Positions 36,091 to 43,470 of a stretch of DNA of 64,000 nucleotides are shown one piece after another (position 1 is the first letter of the stretch; every line of letters starts with the position of its first letter). A program made the position numbers and the translations under genes. The stretch is from UBA6016 sp964568395. GTDB lineage: Bacteria; Campylobacterota; Campylobacteria; Campylobacterales; UBA6016. The notes beneath the pieces were generated by a model, which was given only the letters and a program-made list of their open reading frames with translations, had not been told where the DNA came from and ran no database searches. Where the stretch lies: the NCBI GenBank assembly GCA_964568395.1, contig CAZMPN010000004.1, positions 1-64,000 on the forward strand, written 5' to 3'.

Positions 36091-36840
36091 TTGGACAATG
36101 AATTTGTAGCCTCTTCGCCGCAGATGCAAGAGGTAAAAAAACTCATATCGCTGGTACGCGGAATCAATGTTAATACCGTAATAGTCGGGGATATAGGCGT
36201 AGGTAAAAGTCTGTGCGCCAAGCTTATACTGCCAAACGCGATAGTTGTATATGGGGATAGGCCCGAAGATGTGTTAAAGGCGCTTAAAAATTTCGACGAG
36301 ATCATTATAGAAAATTTTGAAAAGCTTCCAAACCCCGATTCTCTTTCGCTGGATGGAAAAAAAGTCGTCGCGACCTCCAGAAAAAAAATCAAAGACAGCA
36401 CGCTTGATAGAATATTCGGCATCAAAATAGAAATGCCTTCCCTGTCTGCAAGGCCGGAAGATGTGCCTGCACTAATTGACTCTTTTTTGGGCAAAATCCA
36501 AAAAGAACTCGGCATGGAAGGGCAGGTCGACCTGTCGTCGATTCCGGTGGACCTGTCTGAAAATTGCCATAGCCTAAAGCGAGCCGTTTACCGTGCGTCC
36601 CTCTGCGGCTCTGTAGACGAAGGGCAGCTTTGCGCCATCATGGAAGAGTATTTTTACAAGCATATAGACGAAACGGACGACAACTATAAGAGATTTTTGG
36701 ATTTGTTCGATTCGGCGATAATAAACGCCAACCATAGAAAGTTCAAAAGCCAGTTGATGATGTCTTATAAGATGGGAATAAACAGAAACACGCTAAGAAA
36801 AAAGATACTACAATTGGGCAAGAAACTAACCGATGAATAA
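36091..36840 (+). CDS. Degenerate NtrC-family regulator (partial AAA+ domain plus Fis-type HTH)
   Basis: 249 residues. An N-terminal P-loop, VGDIGVGKS (residues 32-40), is followed by IIIENFEKLP in place of a Walker B and by ARPEDVPALIDSFL, which resembles the RPEDIPLL segment of sigma-54 activators. The C-terminal GINRNTLRKKILQLG is a classic NtrC/Fis-type recognition helix. The GAFTGA loop that contacts sigma-54 is missing and the AAA+ domain is too short, so normal sigma-54 activation is unlikely. Start is TTG after GGAAATAAAA. It overlaps the next gene by 8 bases and is divergent from the porin. Confidence 0.72.
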   Translation: MDNEFVASSPQMQEVKKLISLVRGINVNTVIVGDIGVGKSLCAKLILPNAIVVYGDRPEDVLKALKNFDEIIIENFEKLPNPDSLSLDGKKVVATSRKKIKDSTLDRIFGIKIEMPSLSARPEDVPALIDSFLGKIQKELGMEGQVDLSSIPVDLSENCHSLKRAVYRASLCGSVDEGQLCAIMEEYFYKHIDETDDNYKRFLDLFDSAIINANHRKFKSQLMMSYKMGINRNTLRKKILQLGKKLTDE

Positions 36841-37540
36841 GCAGCCTATTAATATAAACTACCAAAACTGGATTGAATACGACTATAACCCTTTTTTTGT
36901 CTTCGGGAGCAAGGGCGAGCTCTTGACGCTGAACCAGCCGGCCCAATTTCTAATAAGCAAAGTCGATCCGAAAGCCCTATATGAGCTTGCCACGCTTTAT
37001 GCGAGCAGGGATTTTGGCTACAAAACAACAATCATAGATTTGAAGTTTGACGTTTTTAGTTTTTTCGCGCTTACCGTGGGGTACGAGTCGGAAGAGGAGA
37101 TAGGCATCAAGCTATACCAGACGCCTTATCTCGGTCCCAAAAAAGTCATATCCATAAAAGAGTGCGAATATACGAATATATACCACCTCCTTGATCTTTG
37201 CATGGCGACTGTCGCACCGAGACTGAAGGCGGATTTCAAAAAAGATATCGACCCGGCTTTGCCTGACTTCAAGCTGTCCCAAAACGAGTTCGTAAAGATT
37301 TTGACGAGAAGCTATGAGAGTTTTGAGGGTTCAAAAGAGATTATGACCGAGCTAAAACTAAAAACCGGCGAGTTCTTGCAGGTATCCGGCAAAAGATTTC
37401 AGATTTTAAAGCTGAAAATAACCGGAGACGTGAGGGCTAGCTCAAAAGACGCTCTTATCGAAGAGATGGGCTCGAATATTAATATATTTACAAGTTTTGA
37501 CGAAAACGAAGCGGCGTTGAACATACCGCTTATTTTATAA
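36833..37540 (+). CDS. Unknown protein, possibly PAS-like, paired with the NtrC-like regulator
   Basis: 235 residues, no signal or membrane segment. The N-terminal part (NPFFVFGSKGELLTLNQPAQ, residues 19-38) has the look of a PAS domain; the rest is not recognised, though the end (DENEAALNIPLIL) resembles the last strand of a histidine kinase ATPase domain. No phosphoacceptor His or ATP-binding boxes are seen. The 8-base overlap with the upstream regulator suggests that the two act together. Confidence 0.6.
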   Translation: MNKQPININYQNWIEYDYNPFFVFGSKGELLTLNQPAQFLISKVDPKALYELATLYASRDFGYKTTIIDLKFDVFSFFALTVGYESEEEIGIKLYQTPYLGPKKVISIKECEYTNIYHLLDLCMATVAPRLKADFKKDIDPALPDFKLSQNEFVKILTRSYESFEGSKEIMTELKLKTGEFLQVSGKRFQILKLKITGDVRASSKDALIEEMGSNINIFTSFDENEAALNIPLIL

Positions 37541-37550
37541 AGGATTTATT

Positions 37551-39371
37551 TTGTGCGGAATAGTCGGATATATAGGAAACAAAGAAGCTAAAAAAATACT
37601 GCTTGACGGGTTGTGCGAGCTTGAATACAGAGGGTACGATTCGGCCGGTATCGCCATCATGCAGCAAGGCGACGTATCGCTTTTTAAGGCCGTGGGCAAA
37701 CTGGCCAATCTGGCCTCTGCCTCGGAGGGCTTCGAGTCAAAAGGGTTTGCGCTAGGCATAGGCCACACCAGATGGGCGACGCACGGCAAGCCGACCGAAG
37801 CGAATGCGCACCCGCACATAGGCGAAAACAGCTTCGTTGTGCACAACGGCATTATCGAGAATTATGCCGCAATCAAAGAGGAGCTCATAAAAGACGGAAT
37901 AAATTTCCTAAGCCAAACCGATACGGAAGTCATCGGGCACCTTTTTGAAAAAAATCTGAAAAAGACAAGCGACTCTTTGGAGGCGCTAAAGATAACCCAA
38001 GAGCAGCTTGAAGGCGCTTACGCCGTACTTATAATTACGAAGTTCGAGAACGAAAAAATATTTTTTATGAAAAAAGGCTCCCCTCCGCTTCTGATAGGTA
38101 CGTCGAAAAATAACGACGAGGTCTATTTCGCCTCCAGCGAATCGGTTCTCATAGGCCAGGCCGACGGCGCGATATTCCTAAAAGAAGGCGACTACGGTTT
38201 TGTCAAAAAAGACGAGATAAAGATTTTTAACCACGGCGGCGAGGTGGCTTTCCAGGTCAAAAAGATAGAGGGGACCAGGGCCGGAGCGCAAAAAGAGGGC
38301 TATAGATACTTCATGGAAAAAGAAATCTACGAACAATCAGCTGTACTCGTAGACACGATGATGGGCAGGGTTTCGAAAGACAAGATAGTTCTTGAAGAGC
38401 TTGAAGCGCTAGGCGATTTGTCGCAGTTTAGGGAGATAAAGATATGCGCCTGCGGAACGAGCTACCACGCCGCAATCGCCGCGACGTATATGTTTGAGAG
38501 AAACTCTAAAGTTAGGGCTTCGGCCGAGATAGCGAGTGAATTTAGGTATAAAGAGCCGTTTTTGTCGAAAGATATGCTTTTTGTCGTCATATCCCAAAGC
38601 GGAGAGACCGCCGATACGTTGGAGGCGCTCAAAATAGCCAAAAACGCTGGCCTAAAAACGCTTGCCGTCTGCAACGTCGACAACAGTACCATAGTAAGAG
38701 AGTCGGACGCCACTATACTTACGAGAGCCGGAATAGAAAAAGGTGTCGCCAGCACCAAGGCTTTTGCGACGCAGATGTTGGTATTCTGGATGCTCTCTAT
38801 AGTGTTCGGCGAGAAAAAAGGGAGTATGTCCAAAGAGGCCGTAAAAAAAGAGATCGAAACGATTTTAAGGGCGAAAGATGCGGTATCGGTGGATTCGTCG
38901 CTGCACGAAAAGCTAAAAAGACTCTCAAAAAGATATCTGCACGGCCACGGCTTCTTCTTTATAGGCAGGGATATATTCTATCCGCTTGCCCTGGAGGGCG
39001 CTCTAAAACTAAAAGAGATTACGTATCTGCATGCGGAGGGGTATCCGGCCGGGGAGATGAAGCACGGCCCCATAGCGCTTGCGGATAGCGAGCTGTTTAC
39101 GATAGCGCTTCTACCAAAAACCCTTCTGTACGACAAGACAAAAAGCAACATAGAAGAGCTCTCGGCCAGAGACTCCACTATAGTTGCAATAAGTCCGACG
39201 CCGTTTGACATTGCGGACGATTTTATCAAGACAAAAGAGTATGACCACTATATGCTTGAGTTTTTCGAGATGATGGTGGTGGTGCAGATTTTGTCCCTAG
39301 AAGTAGCAGTTAGACTTGGAAACGACGTAGATATGCCTAGAAATTTGGCAAAAAGTGTGACAGTCGAATAA
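37551..39371 (+). CDS. glmS: Glucosamine-6-phosphate synthase (isomerizing)
   Basis: Makes GlcN-6-P from fructose-6-P and glutamine for peptidoglycan and LPS. The 606 residues comprise an N-terminal glutaminase with nucleophile C2 (MCGIVGYIG; exposed after Met removal), RGYDSAGIA and THGKPTEANAHPH, then two SIS domains (CGTSYHAAIAA, SQSGETADTLEAL) and the C-terminal PRNLAKSVTVE. The start is TTG with AAGGAT upstream. It follows the PAS-like gene by ten bases. Confidence 0.95.
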   Translation: MCGIVGYIGNKEAKKILLDGLCELEYRGYDSAGIAIMQQGDVSLFKAVGKLANLASASEGFESKGFALGIGHTRWATHGKPTEANAHPHIGENSFVVHNGIIENYAAIKEELIKDGINFLSQTDTEVIGHLFEKNLKKTSDSLEALKITQEQLEGAYAVLIITKFENEKIFFMKKGSPPLLIGTSKNNDEVYFASSESVLIGQADGAIFLKEGDYGFVKKDEIKIFNHGGEVAFQVKKIEGTRAGAQKEGYRYFMEKEIYEQSAVLVDTMMGRVSKDKIVLEELEALGDLSQFREIKICACGTSYHAAIAATYMFERNSKVRASAEIASEFRYKEPFLSKDMLFVVISQSGETADTLEALKIAKNAGLKTLAVCNVDNSTIVRESDATILTRAGIEKGVASTKAFATQMLVFWMLSIVFGEKKGSMSKEAVKKEIETILRAKDAVSVDSSLHEKLKRLSKRYLHGHGFFFIGRDIFYPLALEGALKLKEITYLHAEGYPAGEMKHGPIALADSELFTIALLPKTLLYDKTKSNIEELSARDSTIVAISPTPFDIADDFIKTKEYDHYMLEFFEMMVVVQILSLEVAVRLGNDVDMPRNLAKSVTVE

Positions 39372-39424
39372 ATTTTTAGTATTATAATAATAAGTAATTT
39401 TTGAACAACCTTTGAGGATCCGAT

Positions 39425-41281
39425 GTGAGTATAAAGAAAAAGATACTTCTGCGTATAGCTATGGCTATTACGATAACGACCGCGCTGATTATCGCCATAG
39501 TAGCTTTTCATATTAGATCTGGCACGATAGAGTCTGCAAAGCAAAAAGCCACGCTTGTCTCTGAGATAACGAGAGATGCCTTGACCGCGCATATGGTCAA
39601 TGGCATAATGGACAAAAGAGACCTGTTCTTATCAAACATAGCCCATCTAAAAGGTGTTCAAAAGCTCCGTATCGTAAGAGGGGAGACTGTTATCAAGCAG
39701 TTTGGCAAAACGAGAGAGAACGAGGGGCCGCTAGACCAGATAGACGTGGACGTCTTAAAAAAAGGTAAGCCTATTGAGGTCGTTAGCGAAAATTTCTTTG
39801 AAGCAAGACTTAGAACCACTATTCCTTATATCGCAAACGCAAACATAGGTTCGCCAAACTGCGTACAGTGCCATAACGCAAAAGAGGGCGAAGTGCTTGG
39901 CGCCATTACGATGGAATTCGACCTTGGCGATATTAAGACTACCGGCGTAGAGACTATGATTAAGATCATAATCGTCTCGCTTGTATCGCTCGGCGTAGTG
40001 ATAATAATGCTGAATAGGTTTCTAAATCCTTATCTTGACCTTTTTGCCCAGCTAAACGATAAGATAAAGGCGGCGGACGAGGGCGACTTTAGCCAAAGGA
40101 TAGAGACCTCCCTGAAAGACGAAGCCGGAGACGCGGCGAAATGGTTTAACGAATTTATGCAGAAACTGGAAGATACGTTTAAGCGTATAGAGCAGAGCAT
40201 AGGTATGTTCGTTAGCCGCGACAGGAATTTTAGAAAGCTTGACCCGCTCGAAGAGACGAAAAACGTCGTAGAAGAGCTATCCGAGATATACAAGTTCAAA
40301 AGAACGATTGAAAACGACGCGCATAAAATGGATGTGTATGATCGCATTACGACGCTATTTAGCAAGAAGTTCGGGATACAGAATTTCACTATATACGAAG
40401 TAGATTCTGAGAAAAATATGCGAAGAGCCTTGGTGCAGCATGGAGAGGGAAGCTGTTGTTCGCTTGCGACGCTTGACAACTCCACGCTTTGCCGCTCGAA
40501 TAGGATAGGCAAAGATGTGCTCTCCGACGATTTTGACGGCGTATGTCCTCAGGCCACTATGTGCGGCGAAAAGCCTTATATCTGTCTGCCTATAGCTGTC
40601 GGGGGCAGGGTAACGCTAGTTATCAATATAGTCGCCGAATCCGAAGAGGAAAAAAACAGGATAAAAACGATTATCCCTATGCTCCATAATTTCCTAGGCG
40701 AAGCGACGTCCGTCATAGAGTCTAAAAAGCTGATGGAGATGCTAAGAGAGTCGTCGCTGAGGGATGCGATGACCGGACTTTATAACAGAAGATTTTTGGA
40801 AGAGTATCTAACGAAGGCTATGCCGCAAGCCCTTAGGGCAAACAAAAAAGTCGGAATACTTATGATAGATATGGACCATTTCAAGATGGTAAACGATACC
40901 TATGGGCACGATGTCGGCGACAACATACTCAAAAAACTATCGAGAACCATTACCGACAATATTAGGGAGGCCGACCTAGCCGTCAGGTACGGCGGCGAGG
41001 AGTTTCTTGTGCTGATACACGACGTGGACGGCGAAAGCGACATATTGACGGTAGCCGAAAAACTCAGAAGCAAAGTCATGGAGATGAAGGTCAAGGCCGG
41101 CAACGAGATGCTCCAAAAGACGGTCAGCATAGGCGTCGCCCTATTCCCCGACGATACCGATAGCGTATGGAAGTGTATTAAGTTTGCGGATATCGCTCTT
41201 TACAGGGCAAAAGAAAACGGCAGGAACAGAGTCGTCAGATTTGCCGAAGATATGTGGATGGATGACGGGACCGGATATTAG
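39425..41281 (+). CDS. Membrane diguanylate cyclase with periplasmic heme c motif
   Basis: 618 residues: membrane helix (about 8-28), periplasmic sensor domain with a heme c site CVQCH (C146, C149, H150), second helix (about 178-196), HAMP-like linker, a GAF-like region holding six or more cysteines (SCCSLATLDNSTLC to MCGEKPYIC, about 340-390), then GGDEF. The active site is GGEEF and the inhibitory site READ lies five residues before it, so it should synthesise c-di-GMP under product inhibition. GTG start; TATAAT lies at 39383-39388. Confidence 0.87.
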   Translation: MSIKKKILLRIAMAITITTALIIAIVAFHIRSGTIESAKQKATLVSEITRDALTAHMVNGIMDKRDLFLSNIAHLKGVQKLRIVRGETVIKQFGKTRENEGPLDQIDVDVLKKGKPIEVVSENFFEARLRTTIPYIANANIGSPNCVQCHNAKEGEVLGAITMEFDLGDIKTTGVETMIKIIIVSLVSLGVVIIMLNRFLNPYLDLFAQLNDKIKAADEGDFSQRIETSLKDEAGDAAKWFNEFMQKLEDTFKRIEQSIGMFVSRDRNFRKLDPLEETKNVVEELSEIYKFKRTIENDAHKMDVYDRITTLFSKKFGIQNFTIYEVDSEKNMRRALVQHGEGSCCSLATLDNSTLCRSNRIGKDVLSDDFDGVCPQATMCGEKPYICLPIAVGGRVTLVINIVAESEEEKNRIKTIIPMLHNFLGEATSVIESKKLMEMLRESSLRDAMTGLYNRRFLEEYLTKAMPQALRANKKVGILMIDMDHFKMVNDTYGHDVGDNILKKLSRTITDNIREADLAVRYGGEEFLVLIHDVDGESDILTVAEKLRSKVMEMKVKAGNEMLQKTVSIGVALFPDDTDSVWKCIKFADIALYRAKENGRNRVVRFAEDMWMDDGTGY

Positions 41282-41287
41282 GATAAT

Positions 41288-41316
41288 AAAAAAGGGAGCC
41301 CCGAAAAGAGGCTCCC
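41288..41316 (-). terminator. Terminator of the Mrp gene
   Basis: On the minus strand GGGAGCC and GGCTCCC enclose a nine-base loop and are followed by TTTTTTATT. It lies in the gap between the convergent diguanylate cyclase and Mrp genes and may act weakly on the plus strand too. Confidence 0.82.
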
Positions 41317-41338
41317 TATAGATTGAGGCAAGCGCCTA

Positions 41339-42487
41339 TTAGTGGCAGCCGCAGCCTCCGCCCGAATGTCCGCCGCCTGAACTGCAAGCGCTCGTCTTGC
41401 CGTCAAGGCCTATGGTCGGCTGTATAGAGTCGTTAGATACGCCGCCCTCCTTGTTAATCTCTTCTATTTTCTCCCAAAGCGTCGCAGCCGCCTTTAGGAA
41501 TCTTTTTGCGCTTTCGCTTGTCGGTGCGTAGTATGTTATAGGCTTGCCCTCGTCTCCGCCTTTTCTCGTGTCGACTTCTATAGGAATTTGCGCCAGTACG
41601 CTGGTTTTATACTCTTTTGCAAGCTCTTCCGCAGTTCCCTTGCCGAATATATCATACTCTTTGCCGCTCTCAGGGCAGATAAACCCGCTCATGTTTTCTA
41701 CTACGCCGCCAAGAGGAATGTTTAGCTTCTCGAACATATCGAGGCTTCTTTTGGCGTCGTCCAAGGCTACCGTCTGCGGCGTCGTTACGACTACGCCGCA
41801 AGTTACCGGCACGCTTTGAGCTAGAGTCAGCTGCGCATCGCCCGTGCCAGGAGGCATATCTATAATCAGCGCGTCAAGCTCGCCCCACTCTATGTCGGTT
41901 AGAAGCTGCTGGATTACCTTCATAATCATAGCCCCTCTCCAGATAAGAGACTGCCCCTCTTCCATCAGCATACCCATACTCATGACTTCGCAGCCCAGGG
42001 CGTGCACCGGCTTTACCCTGTTTGCCACGACTTCCGGTTGCGCGCCTACTACGCCGAACATCCTAGGGATATTTGGGCCGTATATATCGGCGTCCAGCAC
42101 CCCTATTTTCTTGCCTTGCATTGCAAGAGCGATGGCTAGGTTCGTAGTCGTAGTGGATTTTCCTACTCCGCCTTTGCCGGAACTTACCATGATGAAATTT
42201 TTGATGTAAGGGGCCATGTTTTTGCCCTTCGAGGAGGTCTCTTTTGGAGCCTGCGGCTGATTGATTTTCAGTTCAAAATCGTTTATGCCTATAAGGGCGA
42301 GTTTGCTTTTGACGTCGTCTCTTAGTATTGACGCTATCTCGTCCGAGCTTGCCGTTATCTCTATCTCTATGCGCGGCTTTTCGCCCGCTTCTATATTTTT
42401 AACGAAACCGAAACTGACTATATCTTTCGTAAAGCCAGGATAGGCTACTTGCGCCAAGGCCGATCGTATCTCTTCGATGCCTGCCAT
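41339..42487 (-). CDS. Mrp/ApbC-type Fe-S carrier ATPase
   Basis: 382 residues: an N-terminal DUF59/MIP18 domain (about 1-80) and a P-loop ATPase domain with deviant Walker A (GKGGVGKSTTT) and PPGTGDAQLT. The family carries and delivers [4Fe-4S] clusters. The usual CxxC after MSGFI reads CPES here, without the second Cys, while the extreme C-terminus is rich in Cys, Gly and His (SACSSGGGHSGGGCGCH). Start taken at ATG 42487 after AAAGGA rather than an upstream in-frame TTG. Confidence 0.88.
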   Translation of the reverse strand: MAGIEEIRSALAQVAYPGFTKDIVSFGFVKNIEAGEKPRIEIEITASSDEIASILRDDVKSKLALIGINDFELKINQPQAPKETSSKGKNMAPYIKNFIMVSSGKGGVGKSTTTTNLAIALAMQGKKIGVLDADIYGPNIPRMFGVVGAQPEVVANRVKPVHALGCEVMSMGMLMEEGQSLIWRGAMIMKVIQQLLTDIEWGELDALIIDMPPGTGDAQLTLAQSVPVTCGVVVTTPQTVALDDAKRSLDMFEKLNIPLGGVVENMSGFICPESGKEYDIFGKGTAEELAKEYKTSVLAQIPIEVDTRKGGDEGKPITYYAPTSESAKRFLKAAATLWEKIEEINKEGGVSNDSIQPTIGLDGKTSACSSGGGHSGGGCGCH

Positions 42488-42594
42488 AAAAAATCCTTTC
42501 AATTTAATTTTTGATGGATTATACAGCTCGAAACTTTAACTAGGATTATTTTTGTCTTAAATTTAGAAGGTTGAATTTTTGATTGAGTAGAAGC

Positions 42595-42613
42595 GGCCGC
42601 CGCTTTGGCGGCC
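42595..42613 (-). terminator. GC hairpin after rpsO
   Basis: GGCCGCC (42595-42601) and GGCGGCC (42607-42613) form a perfect 7-bp stem with a five-base loop, nine bases after the rpsO stop on the minus strand. The downstream U-run is poor (GCTTCT), so it may be a weak terminator or a 3' stabilising hairpin. Confidence 0.5.
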
Positions 42614-42621
42614 TTTGGAAA

Positions 42622-42897
42622 TTAAGCTCTATCTCTGATGTTTAGAGAAGCGATAACTTCCGCGTATTTTTTAGAATCTTTTCTTTTTAGGTATCTCATA
42701 AGTCTTCTTCTTTGACCGACTAGCTTTAGAAGCCCAAGTCTTGAAGAGTGGTCTTTCGTGTTTGTCTTAAGATGTTCCGTAAGATATGCGATTCTCTCTG
42801 TTAGAAGAGCGATTTGAACTGCCGGTGAACCGGTGTCTTTATCTGAATTCTGGAATTTAGCGATTACTTCGCTTTTTTTTGCCGAATCCAAAGCCAT
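42622..42897 (-). CDS. rpsO: 30S ribosomal protein S15
   Basis: 91-residue small-subunit protein binding the three-way junction of 16S rRNA. Signatures: TGSPAVQIALLTERI, HLKTNTKDHSSRLGLLKLVGQR (core HSSRLGLL) and RRRLMRYLK. The ATG at 42897 follows AGGAGG; an in-frame upstream start adds 16 residues not seen in the family. Confidence 0.96.
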   Translation of the reverse strand: MALDSAKKSEVIAKFQNSDKDTGSPAVQIALLTERIAYLTEHLKTNTKDHSSRLGLLKLVGQRRRLMRYLKRKDSKKYAEVIASLNIRDRA

Positions 42898-43050
42898 GAC
42901 TGACCTCCTGATTGGTTTAAATTTTGGGAAAGCGAAATTATACAAAATATTTTCTTTTCCTACTTAAATCACACAAAAATAGTTTTGTTTAAACAGAGTA
43001 GAATTATAATAGAAAGTTAAACATAAAAATAAGCATTTGGAAAACTAAAT

Positions 43051-43455
43051 ATGTTGCTCACGAAAGCCAGCGAATACGCACTTTTGTCAATACTTTGCAT
43101 AAGTGACAAAAAAGAACCGATAGATGTAGAGAACTTATCCGCGGGCCTTATGATATCTAGAAGTTTTTTGGCGAAAATACTACAAAAACTCACAAAAGCC
43201 GGAATCCTTAAATCGTTCAAAGGGGTCAAGGGCGGCTTTATACTCGCAAAAGAGATTTCGGATATTACGATACTCGATATTATAAGGGCCGTCGAAGATA
43301 ACCCGGCTACCGTATTCGAATGCACAAGCGACAACGGTATATGCCCAAGCAATAGAGTAAGCGCATGCAGTATTTGGCCTACGCTCAATAAGCTGCAAGT
43401 AAGAATAGACGACTTTTTATCGCATATAACGCTGCAAGATATCCTTGTAAAATGA
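43051..43455 (+). CDS. Rrf2-family transcriptional regulator
   Basis: 134 residues with an N-terminal winged helix (MLLTKASEYALLSILCI, SRSFLAKILQKLTKAGIL) and three C-terminal cysteines, C91-x6-C98-x7-C106, close to the [2Fe-2S] ligand pattern of IscR/NsrR. It is thus a likely redox, iron or NO sensor. TATAAT lies at 43005-43010. The flhA start is 15 bases downstream, so the two genes are probably co-transcribed; I recall the same order in Campylobacter. Confidence 0.88.
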   Translation: MLLTKASEYALLSILCISDKKEPIDVENLSAGLMISRSFLAKILQKLTKAGILKSFKGVKGGFILAKEISDITILDIIRAVEDNPATVFECTSDNGICPSNRVSACSIWPTLNKLQVRIDDFLSHITLQDILVK

Positions 43456-43470
43456 ATATAAGGTTCCAAA

